A DNA stretch of 64,000 nt from Afipia sp. (GTDB lineage: Bacteria; Pseudomonadota; Alphaproteobacteria; Rhizobiales; Xanthobacteraceae), in the NCBI GenBank assembly GCA_024707075.1, contig JANQAK010000004.1:62001-126000 (forward strand), in the 5' to 3' direction. The position numbers and the translations under genes are program-made. Position 1 is the first letter of the stretch. The number at the start of each line of letters is the position of its first letter. This document shows positions 46,929 to 55,084 of this stretch, piece after piece. The notes beneath the pieces are model-generated. The model was given only the letters and a program-made list of their open reading frames with translations, was not told where the DNA came from and did not search any database.

Positions 46929-46953
46929 GTAACCTTTCTTCGTGGCCGGCGAA
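46929..46953 (+). promoter_or_regulatory. SigF-type promoter for the thioredoxin-CcdA operon
   Basis: GTAACC (46929-46934), 15 bases beginning TTTC, and CGAA (46950-46953), 43 bases before ATG 46997. It should drive the three-gene run from 46997 to 49235. Confidence 0.75.
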
Positions 46954-46996
46954 CCTTGGCGTCGAGACGTCTCAACGCCCAAGGAGAACCCACCTC

Positions 46997-48097
46997 ATGT
47001 CCTCGAACGTCCTTTGCAAGGCTATCCTGTTCGCCGCGGTTGTCGCGATGCCCTCGCTCGTGAACGCCGGAGAGCCTTTCGACGCCAAGGCCTTCCAGGC
47101 CTCTCAGGCCGCCGGCAAGTCGGTCCTCGTTGACGTCACCGCGCCGTGGTGCCCGACCTGCAAGCAGCAGAAGCCGATTGTGCAGGCGATCGAGAAGGAA
47201 CGTCCGGATCTCGTCGTGTACGATGTCGATTTCGACACCGCGAAGGACGTGCTGCGGCAGTTTCGCGTTACGCAGCAGAGCACGCTGATCGTGTTTAAGG
47301 GGCAGAAGGAGGTCGCTCGATCCACCGGCGAGACCGATCCTGGCTCGCTTCGTTCGCTGGTGGCGAAGGCCTTTGAGGTGTCCGCAAATCTAGCGTTGGG
47401 CTACGCCGCCGGCGCGCTGTCGACGCTCTCGCCTTGCGTGCTTCCGATCCTTCCGATCGTGTTGTTCGGCGCGCTCGAGCGGCATCTGTGGGGTCCAGTC
47501 GCGCTTGCCGCGGGGCTGGCGGTTTCGTTCGCCGCAGTGGGGATTGCGCTCGCCTCGGTCGGCTTCAACATCGGTATTGATCCGGAGACGCTACGGCTCG
47601 CCGTCGCGGCCCTGATGGGCGCGGCCGGCGTGGTCCTTCTGGTGCCGGCGCTGCAGGGCAAGGTGGCCTCCATCGCGTCTCCGATCGCCGGCAGGGGCCA
47701 AGTTCTGCTCGACCGGCTACAGCCGTCCGGCATCTGGGGGCAGTTCGCGCTGGGCGCCGTGCTCGGCGTGATCTGGTCGCCGTGCTCGGGGCCGACGCTC
47801 GGCGCCGCGATCGGTCTCGCAACGCAAGGCGACGATCTCGGGAGGGCGGCGTCGACCATGGTGGCCTTCGCGCTCGGTGCGGCGACGCCGATCCTCGCGC
47901 TCGCTTACGGTTCGCGCCAGGCGATCATGGTGCGGCGGGACTGGATGGCGCGCGTCTCCCGCATCGGCAAACCGCTCATGGGGGCCGCCTTCTTCGGCAT
48001 CGGGCTCTTCGTGCTCACGGGTCTCGACAAGGTCGTCGAGACCTCCCTGACGAACGCCATGCCGGAATGGCTGGTGAACGTGACGACGCGTCTGTGA
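46997..48097 (+). CDS. Thioredoxin-CcdA/DsbD-like membrane reductase fusion
   Basis: 366 residues. Signal peptide (AILFAAVVAMPSLVNAGE), then a periplasmic thioredoxin domain at ~25-125 with VDVTAPWCPTCKQQKPIVQA, followed by a CcdA/DsbD transmembrane domain. Its two redox cysteines are in ALSTLSPCVLPILPIVLFGA and GVIWSPCSGPTLGAAIGLAT, within about six helices. The order (thioredoxin first, membrane part second) resembles a shortened, rearranged DsbD. It should carry reducing power from the cytoplasm to periplasmic partners such as the thioredoxin at 45635. Confidence 0.88.
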   Translation: MSSNVLCKAILFAAVVAMPSLVNAGEPFDAKAFQASQAAGKSVLVDVTAPWCPTCKQQKPIVQAIEKERPDLVVYDVDFDTAKDVLRQFRVTQQSTLIVFKGQKEVARSTGETDPGSLRSLVAKAFEVSANLALGYAAGALSTLSPCVLPILPIVLFGALERHLWGPVALAAGLAVSFAAVGIALASVGFNIGIDPETLRLAVAALMGAAGVVLLVPALQGKVASIASPIAGRGQVLLDRLQPSGIWGQFALGAVLGVIWSPCSGPTLGAAIGLATQGDDLGRAASTMVAFALGAATPILALAYGSRQAIMVRRDWMARVSRIGKPLMGAAFFGIGLFVLTGLDKVVETSLTNAMPEWLVNVTTRL

Positions 48098-48130
48098 CGC
48101 CCGTCGATTTTCAACCCGAGGAGAAAACGC

Positions 48131-48379
48131 ATGCCTACGCTGAAGAAGACACTACAGACCCTGGGATCGATCGCTGCCGTCGGCGGCATGATTGCGTCGA
48201 CACCGGTCCCGGCGGCGGCCCAGGGGGCGAACCCCTGCGCGCCCAAGACGAAGTCGTCCAATCCGTGTGGGCCGAAGGCCAAAAAAGCCGCCAATCCGTG
48301 CGCGGCGAAGGGGAATCCGTGCGCGCCGAAGGGGAATCCGTGCGCGCCGAAGGGAAACCCTTGCGCCGCCAGGAAGTAA
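48131..48379 (+). CDS. Secreted Cys-repeat peptide with NPCAPKG repeats
   Basis: 82 residues from ATG 48131 (GAGGAGA upstream). A signal peptide (TLGSIAAVGGMIASTPVPAA) leaves a ~50-residue mature peptide rich in Lys, Pro, Gly and Cys. It carries NPCAPK, NPCGPK, NPCAAKG, NPCAPKG twice and NPCAARK, six regularly spaced cysteines. The repeats are nearly identical at DNA level (period 21 bases, ~48300-48360). It is in the thioredoxin-CcdA operon. It is plausibly a metal-binding peptide or a second modified-peptide precursor beside the bufferin genes; no family name is certain. Confidence 0.75.
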   Translation: MPTLKKTLQTLGSIAAVGGMIASTPVPAAAQGANPCAPKTKSSNPCGPKAKKAANPCAAKGNPCAPKGNPCAPKGNPCAARK

Positions 48380-48494
48380 CGAACGCGGGTTCGTTGACGT
48401 ATCTCGTTCAGCGATGTTGCAGGATCGAATGGAGAAGGCGGCGGGCATCGCGAGATGACGCCGTCTTCGGCCATTCAGGCTTTCAAGGTTCATC

Positions 48495-49235
48495 ATGATC
48501 GTTCGACAGGCGAAGGTACCTTTTGCTGACGAGGCGCCGATCCTTTCGCCGGAGATGCTGTCGCGCATGGCGACCGCAGCGGAGACCGTCGTCGATTGCA
48601 TGCGCGAGCTTCACGAAAGCGGGAGCAACCTGGTCGTGGAGGCCCTGCGCGGTAGCGAGGAGTTCGTTGAGTGGGAACACTATCCACGCGACGACGTGCG
48701 CGATCCGGATACTCATTCCCAATTCTTCTTCCACGCGCACGCCCTGGACGACCGGGAGCGACCCGACTATGCCCACTTCCACGCGTTTATGGGCGCGGCG
48801 GGAATGCCGCCTGGCGTTGTTCCGGCGAAACTCGATGGCTACAGCTCACGATCCGCAGAAGATGGCACTGCGATGTCCCATCTCGTTGCGATCTCGATGA
48901 CGCCGACGGGCATGCCGGAGCGACTGTTCACCACGAACCGCTGGGTGACGGCGGAGACGTGGTACTGCGCGGGCGACGTGATCGCGATGCTCGATGGATT
49001 TGCCGTCGGCGGGGCGCGCCCCCTCGACCGCTGGATCACTTCGATGCTGGTTCTGTTCAGACCGCAGATCGAGCGGCTTCTCCACAAACGCGACGCCGCG
49101 GTCGATCGTTGGCGTGCGGCGCATTCCGACTGCAACGTCTTCGAGGATCGGCGTCTCGAAATCACGTCCTCGATGGATATCTCGCTCGAGGCGCACATCG
49201 TGTGGCTCGACGCACGGTTGGAAGGCGGTGGGTGA
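48495..49235 (+). CDS. DUF6969-like protein of the SigF island
   Basis: 246 residues from ATG 48495. Landmarks are ETVVDCMRELHESGSNLVVE, WEHYPRDDVRDPDTHSQFFF followed by HAHALDDRERPDYAHFHAFM, LVAISMTPTGMPERLFTTNR and AGDVIAMLDGFAVGG. The HAHA and HFHAF histidines could bind metal. From memory this matches DUF6969, but that name is uncertain. There is no signal peptide, so it should be cytoplasmic. It is third in the operon after the Cys-repeat peptide. Confidence 0.65.
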   Translation: MIVRQAKVPFADEAPILSPEMLSRMATAAETVVDCMRELHESGSNLVVEALRGSEEFVEWEHYPRDDVRDPDTHSQFFFHAHALDDRERPDYAHFHAFMGAAGMPPGVVPAKLDGYSSRSAEDGTAMSHLVAISMTPTGMPERLFTTNRWVTAETWYCAGDVIAMLDGFAVGGARPLDRWITSMLVLFRPQIERLLHKRDAAVDRWRAAHSDCNVFEDRRLEITSSMDISLEAHIVWLDARLEGGG

Positions 49236-49255
49236 CGCCGCGCGCGTCCGCGGAG

Positions 49256-49280
49256 GTAACCTTTCGGGCGCTGCCACGAA
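49256..49280 (+). promoter_or_regulatory. SigF-type promoter for the bufferin operon
   Basis: GTAACC (49256-49261), 15 bases beginning TTTC, and CGAA (49277-49280), 81 bases before the bufA ATG. As I recall, Caulobacter SigF uses GTAACC-N16-CGAA and controls similar operons. Confidence 0.78.
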
Positions 49281-49361
49281 TATCGATACAGACGGGAAGA
49301 TCACCCCGTCGGACCAGCGACCATGCACTTCGCAAAGTCGCCCGAACCCGGAGGAACTCGA

Positions 49362-49703
49362 ATGTCCAATCGCACGCTCAATGCAATGGTCGCCGGCGCG
49401 TTCGCCGTCGCCGTCGGAACGCTCGCCGCCACATCGGCCACCGCGCAAAGCAAGGCCGACATGGAAAAGATGATGAAGGAGAAGCAGGCCCAGACCATGA
49501 AGGCGATGGAGGGCGGCAAAATGGAGAAGTGCTTCGGCGTGGCGCTCAAGGGCCAAAACGACTGCTACGCCGGAGCCGGCACGACCTGCGCCGGAACTAG
49601 CACAATCGACTATCAGGGCAACGCGTTCAAGCTCGAGCCCAAGGGCACCTGCACGACCATGAACACGCCGAAGGGCGCCGGAAGCCTCACCCCGAAGGCC
49701 TGA
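49362..49703 (+). CDS. bufA1: Bufferin precursor BufA1 (DUF2282)
   Basis: 113 residues from ATG 49362 (GGAGGAAC upstream). Sec signal [20 protein letters not shown], a Lys/Met-rich spacer, then the DUF2282 core with four cysteines: [20 protein letters not shown] then [20 protein letters not shown] and a final Cys in GTC. Bufferins are exported peptides in which MNIO enzymes convert cysteines to thiooxazoles; the products chelate copper. It is directly followed by the MNIO and partner genes. A copper or metal-stress role is inferred from the family. Confidence 0.92.
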   Translation: MSNRTLNAMVAGAFAVAVGTLAATSATAQSKADMEKMMKEKQAQTMKAMEGGKMEKCFGVALKGQNDCYAGAGTTCAGTSTIDYQGNAFKLEPKGTCTTMNTPKGAGSLTPKA

Positions 49704-49752
49704 CGAATCCCGGGCGGGCCGCCATGGCCCGCCCTCAATAATCGAGATCGCC

Positions 49753-50640
49753 ATGCGCTTTCACTCGTCGTCACCAGAAGATCGCATACCGGCGCGTGCC
49801 GGCGTCGGCCTTAAGGCCGAGCACTACCGCACGATCATCGATACGGCGCCCGACATCGGCTTCTTCGAGGTGCATGCGGAGAATTACATGGGCGCGGGCG
49901 GTCCGCCGCACCGCTATCTTTCGGCGATCCGGGAGCGCTACCCCTTGTCCCTTCATGGCGTCGGATTGTCGATCGGAGCGGACCGTCCGCTGGACAAGGA
50001 TCATATCGCGCGGCTGAGACTGCTCCGGCAGCGTTATAGACCCGGTCTATTTTCCGAACATCTGGCGTGGTCGACGCACGACGCCGGTTTCCTGAACGAC
50101 CTGCTTCCTGTGCCGTACACGTCCGAGACGCTCCAGCGTGTCGTCGAGCATATCGACCAGGTCCAGACGGCCCTCGGCTGTCAGATGCTTCTGGAGAATC
50201 CGTCGACCTACGTCGCGTTCGCCGAGAGCACCTACGCGGAGACCGATTTCATCGCCGAAGTGGCTAAGCGCAGCGGCTGCGGCTTGCTGCTCGACGTTAA
50301 CAACGTCTTTGTCACATCGACCAATCAGCAATGGGATCCAGTTGCCTACATCGAAGGCTATCCGCTCGCCAGTGTGAAGGAGATCCACCTCGCCGGAAAC
50401 GACCGACAGGCCGACGAGACCGGCAGGCCGCTTCTCATCGATACTCACGATCGCCCGGTCGAGGATGCCGTCTGGTATCTCTACGAACTCGCGGTGCGGC
50501 TCGTTGGTCCGGTGCCCACGCTGATCGAGTGGGATGCACAAGTGCCCGCCTGGTCGACGCTCGCCGCGGAAGCGAAGCGGGCCGAGGCGATCATGTTCGC
50601 AAACCGGCCGGAGAGGCCACGCCATGCCGTCGCTTGCTGA
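49753..50640 (+). CDS. bufB: BufB, DUF692-family multinuclear iron oxidase (MNIO)
   Basis: 295 residues, a TIM-barrel MNIO. Landmarks: [98 protein letters not shown] and TLIEWDAQ. The His, Glu, Asp and Asn in these blocks are the usual iron ligands. It would oxidise bufA1 cysteines to thiooxazoles with the help of BufC. Start ATG 49753 gives the usual family length. It overlaps bufC by 17 bases. Confidence 0.93.
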   Translation: MRFHSSSPEDRIPARAGVGLKAEHYRTIIDTAPDIGFFEVHAENYMGAGGPPHRYLSAIRERYPLSLHGVGLSIGADRPLDKDHIARLRLLRQRYRPGLFSEHLAWSTHDAGFLNDLLPVPYTSETLQRVVEHIDQVQTALGCQMLLENPSTYVAFAESTYAETDFIAEVAKRSGCGLLLDVNNVFVTSTNQQWDPVAYIEGYPLASVKEIHLAGNDRQADETGRPLLIDTHDRPVEDAVWYLYELAVRLVGPVPTLIEWDAQVPAWSTLAAEAKRAEAIMFANRPERPRHAVAC

Positions 50641-51412
50641 ACTGCAGCGCGGCTTCGCGGCCGCGTTGATCGATCCCGCGCTTCCGGCGCCGGCAGGCGT
50701 GGTCGGGCCGGACGGCAAACCGAGCTCGAGGCGTTTCGCCGTCTACCGCAACAACGTGATAGTCGGCCTGACGCAGACACTGCGGGATGCTTACCCCGCC
50801 GTGCATTGCATCGTCGGATCGGAATTCTTCCTCGCCTTGGCCCGCGCCTTCGTCGTCGGCGATTTGCCCCGGTCGCCGATGCTCTTCGACTATGGCGCGG
50901 GCCTACCCGATTTCATCGACCAGGTCGAACCCGCCTCCGTGTTGCCTTATCTGGCCGACGTGGCGCGTATCGAGAGGGCCTGGATCGAGGCTTACCATTC
51001 GGCCGAGTCCACGCCGGTCGGTCCTTCGGCGTTTGCCGAGATCGATCCGGACCGGCTTCCCGCCATGAGTCTTGTGCTGCATCCGTCCGTCCGGGTCGTC
51101 CGCTCGCGCTTTCCGGCACTGACGATCTGGCAGATGAACGTCGAGGGCGGCGTTCCCGGTCCGGTCGATTTGGCGGCCGGCGGCGAAAACGCGCTCGTTG
51201 TCCGGCCTGACGCCGACGTGGAGGTCCGATCGATTCCGGACGGTAGTCCGGAGTTCATCCACGCGCTCGCATCCGGAAGGTCGGTGCTGGCCGCGTTCGA
51301 ACAAGCGCTCGTCGCCGACCCGGGCTTCGACCTGGCGGCGAACTTGACGGATATCATCCAGGTCGGCGCGGTGATCGGCTTCGAGACCGCACGGGAGCCG
51401 CTGAAGCCATGA
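50624..51412 (+). CDS. bufC: BufC, DUF2063 partner protein of the MNIO
   Basis: 262 residues from ATG 50624, inside the end of bufB. DUF2063 N-terminal helical domain: [60 protein letters not shown]. The C-terminal part ([20 protein letters not shown] onward) is the peptide-recognition-like beta domain. DUF2063 proteins deliver the precursor to the MNIO; earlier annotation as DNA-binding is not supported by the context. It is translationally coupled to doxX. Confidence 0.9.
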   Translation: MPSLAELQRGFAAALIDPALPAPAGVVGPDGKPSSRRFAVYRNNVIVGLTQTLRDAYPAVHCIVGSEFFLALARAFVVGDLPRSPMLFDYGAGLPDFIDQVEPASVLPYLADVARIERAWIEAYHSAESTPVGPSAFAEIDPDRLPAMSLVLHPSVRVVRSRFPALTIWQMNVEGGVPGPVDLAAGGENALVVRPDADVEVRSIPDGSPEFIHALASGRSVLAAFEQALVADPGFDLAANLTDIIQVGAVIGFETAREPLKP

Positions 51413-51918
51413 GTTCGCTCGCGACAATCTCTACCGTCGAGGACGTCGTGCGTGGGGCGACGGAACGCCTCGCGCAGGTCGCCCTCGTCGTGGCGCCGCC
51501 GTTGCTGCGCGTCGCTTTGGCACTGCCGTTTTTCAAATCCGGATTGACGAAGTGGGACGGCTTCCTGTCCCTGTCGCCGGCGGCGTCGTTCCTTTTCGAA
51601 GACGAGTTCAAGCTGCACATCTTCGGACACGCGTACGATTTTCCTTTTCCCGCCGCGTTCGCGTACTTCGACGGCATCGCGGAGATCGTATTGCCGGTCT
51701 TGCTGATCCTGGGGGGCGCGACGCGCTTCAGCGCGCTTGCGCTCCTGGTCATGACGGGGGTGATCCAACTCGTCGTGCCGGAGGGTTGGGCGAATTTCCA
51801 TTTGCCGTGGGCGGCGCTCGCCGTCGCCCTCATGGCGCTCGGTCCCGGCAAGCTTTCGCTCGATCATCTCGCCGCATCGCTTTGGCGGCGCAGGGTCCCT
51901 GACGGAGGCCGTCCATGA
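51409..51918 (+). CDS. DoxX-family membrane protein
   Basis: 169 residues; ATG 51409 overlaps the bufC stop and its own stop overlaps the sigma gene. DoxX features: LLRVALALPFFKSGLTKWDG, FLFEDEFKLHIFGHAYDFPF, GIAEIVLPVLLILGGATRFS and LLVMTGVIQLVVPEG, with four helices. DoxX proteins often accompany bufferin genes. A link to quinone or thiol redox balance is plausible but not shown by the sequence. Confidence 0.88.
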   Translation: MSSLATISTVEDVVRGATERLAQVALVVAPPLLRVALALPFFKSGLTKWDGFLSLSPAASFLFEDEFKLHIFGHAYDFPFPAAFAYFDGIAEIVLPVLLILGGATRFSALALLVMTGVIQLVVPEGWANFHLPWAALAVALMALGPGKLSLDHLAASLWRRRVPDGGRP

Positions 51919-52547
51919 CCGAGCGAAACGGTCGTCCTCCGCGGCTCAGGCTCGTCGGAAGCGAAGGCGACGCTGCGCCGGCCGCCCGCGAGCCCGCCGC
52001 CCGCGACTCCGACTGGGCGATCCTGATGGCTCATGCCCAGGACGGCGACAGGTCGGCTTATCAGCGCCTGCTTCGGGAAATCGCTCCGTACCTGCGTTCG
52101 CTGGCGGCGCGCCGCCATCGCGACCCGAGCGACGTCGAGGACGCGGTGCAGGACATCCTGCTGACCGTTCACGCGATCCGGCATACGTTCGATCCGACAA
52201 GGCCGTTCGGTCCGTGGCTGGTGACGATCGCGAACCGGCGGTTCATCGACCGGCTCCGGCGGCAGGGACGCAAGCGCGATCGGGAAACGCCGCTGATGCC
52301 CGAACATGAAACCTTCGCCGAGCCTCAGGCGAACCTTGAAGAGAGATCCGACAGACACGAACTCGAAAAGGCGATCGACGAGCTTCCCCCAATGCAGCGC
52401 AAGGCGGTACAGCTACTCAAGCTCAAGGAGATGTCCCTGAAGGAGGCCTCGACGGAGAGCGGCATGTCGATCGCGGCGCTGAAGGTGAACGTGCACCGGG
52501 CGGTGAAGAGCCTGCGGAAGATTCTCGGCGATCGGAGCGAGCCATGA
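51915..52547 (+). CDS. sigF: ECF sigma factor SigF (metal/oxidative stress)
   Basis: 210 residues with ATGA overlaps on both sides. Region 2: DWAILMAHAQDGDRSAYQRL, DPSDVEDAVQDILLTVHAIR, PFGPWLVTIANRRFIDRLRR. Region 4: AIDELPPMQRKAVQLLKLKE, MSLKEASTESGMSIAALKVN and VHRAVKSLRKIL. It is paired with the membrane anti-sigma NrsF. In Caulobacter, SigF-NrsF responds to heavy metals and oxidants. The five GTAACC-N15/16-CGAA sites in this island are its probable targets, and its own operon starts at one of them, suggesting autoregulation. Confidence 0.9.
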   Translation: MTERNGRPPRLRLVGSEGDAAPAAREPAARDSDWAILMAHAQDGDRSAYQRLLREIAPYLRSLAARRHRDPSDVEDAVQDILLTVHAIRHTFDPTRPFGPWLVTIANRRFIDRLRRQGRKRDRETPLMPEHETFAEPQANLEERSDRHELEKAIDELPPMQRKAVQLLKLKEMSLKEASTESGMSIAALKVNVHRAVKSLRKILGDRSEP

Positions 52548-53212
52548 TTGCGACACCTGATCTCATCGAATCTCTCTCGAAGAACTTGAAGCCGGTACGC
52601 CGGCTGCGTTCTCCGGTGATGCGCGCTGCCTGCTGGCTTCTGCTCGCGGCGGTCGTCGTGGGTCTCCTGGCGGTCAGTCAGGGGATCCGTCCGGATCTCG
52701 CGACGCGGATTCATGATCCATCGTTCGCCGCCGGCATGACCGGAGCGATCCTGACGGGCATGCTCGCCGCAGTCGCCGCCTTCCTGGTGAGCCTGCCGGA
52801 CCGGTCGCGCCTGTGGCTCTTTCTGCCAGCGCCGGCAGTCGTCCTTTGGCTGGCGAACATCGGCTACCAGTGCCTCGGCGATTGGGTCTCGTTCGGCCCC
52901 GACGGCGTCTCGATCGGAGAGGCGACGCGTTGCCTCGCCACCCTGGTGCTCACCAGCCTGCCGCTGTCGCTCGCGATGCTCGTCATGCTGCGCTACGCGG
53001 CACCGCTACGTCCGACCGCGGTGACCTGCATGGGCAGCCTGTCGGTGGCGGCGATCACCGCGACGGCCCTGTCGCTCTTCCATTCGGGAGACGCGACACT
53101 CATGATCATCATGTTCAACATCGGGACGGCAGTGATGTTCGTCAGTCTCGGGGGGCTGTTTGGACGCCGCATGATGCAATGGATCGCACCGCGCCTTTCG
53201 ATCCGCGACTAG
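52544..53212 (+). CDS. nrsF: NrsF (DUF1109) membrane anti-sigma factor
   Basis: 222 residues with six predicted helices: MRAACWLLLAAVVVGLLAVS, GMTGAILTGMLAAVAAFLVS, LWLFLPAPAVVLWLANIGYQ, LATLVLTSLPLSLAMLVMLR, MGSLSVAAITATALSLFHSG and MIIMFNIGTAVMFVSLGGLF. Cysteines in RAACW, GYQCL, ATRCL and VTCMG are the probable sensing residues, as two conserved cysteines of Caulobacter NrsF are needed for sensing. It overlaps sigF by four bases and should hold SigF at the membrane. Confidence 0.9.
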   Translation: MIATPDLIESLSKNLKPVRRLRSPVMRAACWLLLAAVVVGLLAVSQGIRPDLATRIHDPSFAAGMTGAILTGMLAAVAAFLVSLPDRSRLWLFLPAPAVVLWLANIGYQCLGDWVSFGPDGVSIGEATRCLATLVLTSLPLSLAMLVMLRYAAPLRPTAVTCMGSLSVAAITATALSLFHSGDATLMIIMFNIGTAVMFVSLGGLFGRRMMQWIAPRLSIRD

Positions 53213-53227
53213 CCGGAAAGGATCTCC

Positions 53228-53719
53228 ATGGCTCATCTCCCGTCGTTGCCCGCCAAGGCCACGCTGCTCGACGTCTTCAAGACGTTTCCGGAGACGAACC
53301 GTTCGCCGCTCGAATTCACGATGCGCTACTGCACGGGCATCGCCATTCACTGAGGCCGAATGCGAGATGATCGCGGCCTACGTATCGGGTCTGAACAGTT
53401 GCCGATACTGCCACGGCGTGCGCACGGCGACAGCCGAACGTCTCGGTGTTCCGCAAGGGGCGGTCGCAGCACTGCTGGCCGACGATGCGCAGACGGACAT
53501 TCCGGCGAAGATGCGGCTCGTGCTGGCGGTCGCGGTTAAGCTCACCGAGCGGTCTGACAGCGTGACGAAGTCCGACGTTAATGCGGTCTTTGCTGTGGAT
53601 GGGACGGCCAAGCGTACTACCACCTCGTCGCGACGGTGGCGCTCTTCAACTATATGAACCGGCTCGTCGAAGGCCTCGGCATCGAGCTCGATCAGGCCTA
53701 CGCGGACGTCGCCGCGTAG
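53228..53719 (+). pseudogene. AhpD-like carboxymuconolactone-decarboxylase-family protein, multiply frameshifted
   Basis: From ATG 53228 the frame reads MAHLPSLPAKATLLDVFKTF PETN, then homologous coding jumps to a second frame (HDALLHG, ~53323) and a third (SPFTEAECEMIAAYVSGLN, ~53338). That part contains the CxxC/His motif NSCRYCHGVRTATAERL. A third break at ~53595 leads to WDGQAYYHLVATVALFNYMN and RLVEGLGIELDQAYADVAA ending at TAG 53717. Three one-base changes are needed to restore a ~165-residue peroxidase-related enzyme. It follows nrsF by 15 bases. Confidence 0.82.
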
Positions 53720-53795
53720 CGCCTCGCCGACCGTGGCTATTGCCCGCTGATCCAGATTCCGGGCACAATGAACTGTTCTACAGTCGCCACCGACA

Positions 53796-54078
53796 ATGGA
53801 TATCTCTGCATGGCACTTAGCGGACGAGGGCGGCGCCCTAAATATCGTTGTGAATGATATTTGCGACCGCGTATCAAGGGATATCATTCCTGACCTCGAT
53901 GAGCTGAACGACACGGTGCGTCGATCTGATGAAGTCAAACGCAGATAGGAATTTTGGGGCGGGAAATTATGGATCGCCGCGAAGGTTCGAGTTGTTGGCT
54001 TTCTTCCACAAGCACCTCGGAAACCGAGGTAAGGCCAAGTTATATCTTGAGGAGGCTAAGAAGCGTCCGAGGAGATGA
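53796..54078 (+). pseudogene. Remnant of a ~90-residue protein with stop and frameshift
   Basis: ATG 53796 opens MDISAWHLADEGGALNIVVN and DICDRVSRDIIPDLDELNDT, ending at TAG 53946. In-frame readthrough continues EFWGGKLWIAAKVRVVGF, after which the coding-like sequence FFHKHLGNRGKAKLYLEEAK moves to another frame and ends KKRPRR at 54078. The two halves look like one short, charged helical protein with one nonsense change and one frameshift. No family recognised; similar small proteins occur near toxin-immunity genes. Confidence is moderate. Confidence 0.5.
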
Positions 54079-54285
54079 TCAGAAAGAATGCAAAGTATTT
54101 AAAAGAGATTCCAAAGAACGCTCCGATATTTTTGCAGATCAGAGTGATTTGCGATGCGCTCAGCGAGATTGGTTATGGTTAGAGTGCCCAAGGTGCGCTG
54201 AGGCGCGGACCACACATCATCTCTCCGGGTACAGACGAGATGGCCAATGGACGGAACGCCTTGGCTCAGAGATCGAGCCGACTCG

Positions 54286-54894
54286 TTATAACATGAAGCG
54301 AAGGCCGGTGGCGCGATGGAGCGCCTTCAGGTTCTCCGGCGTCTGGCAAACGATAAGGCAATCTTGGCCAAGGCTTTGCATGGCAAAGCGGAGCGAAGAG
54401 CCCGTTGCTTTCAGACGCTCCTGCATCTCTAGGAAGATTTTTGGGTCGGTCCAATCATTGTTGACCGTGAGCTCGATCCGCTCGGTCCTGCCGGCGCTTT
54501 TCAGCTCGACCCAGGCGACGCCTTCCTCCACATCGACGTAGTCCTCAATCTCATTGAAGGAGAGACCGCCCCTGGTCATGCGGCAAAGCCTCTTGACGAT
54601 GGTCTTATAGGCGCCGTGGCCCTCGATGAACTCGACGTCGAAATACCAGACGTCATCGCTGGGCGGATCGAGCGAGACATGGGTTGCCGGATCGTAACCC
54701 TCATCGCCCATCGCGATCAGCAGCGATTCAAATCCACCCTTCTCGATGGTAGCAACCGATCGTTCGGGCTCCCATTGAGTCCTCGGTTGATAGAGCGCCT
54801 CCGCGGAGACGCCTTCGCGAAGCGAGAGGCCGCAAGCGGCAACTGTATCCAGCATCTGCTGCAGGGATCGTCGTTTCCGAAAACCAAAGAACAC
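54286..54894 (-). CDS. Unrecognised cytoplasmic protein, possibly immunity-like
   Basis: 202 residues from GTG 54894 (GGGAGATA upstream). It begins MFFGFRKRRSLQQMLDTVAA and contains WEPERSVATIEKGGFESLLI, DVWYFDVEFIEGHGAYKTIV, LSFNEIEDYVDVEEGVAWVE and RIELTVNNDWTDPKIFLEMQ. It is acidic, mixed alpha/beta, and has no signal or membrane segment. Size and composition resemble immunity proteins of polymorphic toxins, but no toxin gene is near. No family recognised. Confidence 0.6.
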   Translation of the reverse strand: MFFGFRKRRSLQQMLDTVAACGLSLREGVSAEALYQPRTQWEPERSVATIEKGGFESLLIAMGDEGYDPATHVSLDPPSDDVWYFDVEFIEGHGAYKTIVKRLCRMTRGGLSFNEIEDYVDVEEGVAWVELKSAGRTERIELTVNNDWTDPKIFLEMQERLKATGSSLRFAMQSLGQDCLIVCQTPENLKALHRATGLRFML

Positions 54895-55084
54895 GGGTAT
54901 CTCCCAATCCGATCGATTGCGCAGATGGTCTTTTCCTCAGCCGTTGCGGCGGAAAGCCAAGCGCAGGCTCACAGGCTGAAGCATGACGGTGGGCGGCAGT
55001 TGTCTGACCGAGTTGCCAAGAGCGATGATGGTCGAGCGATCAAGCTACTCCCGCACGCCTCTTCTATCTCGGCGAAATGGTGAC

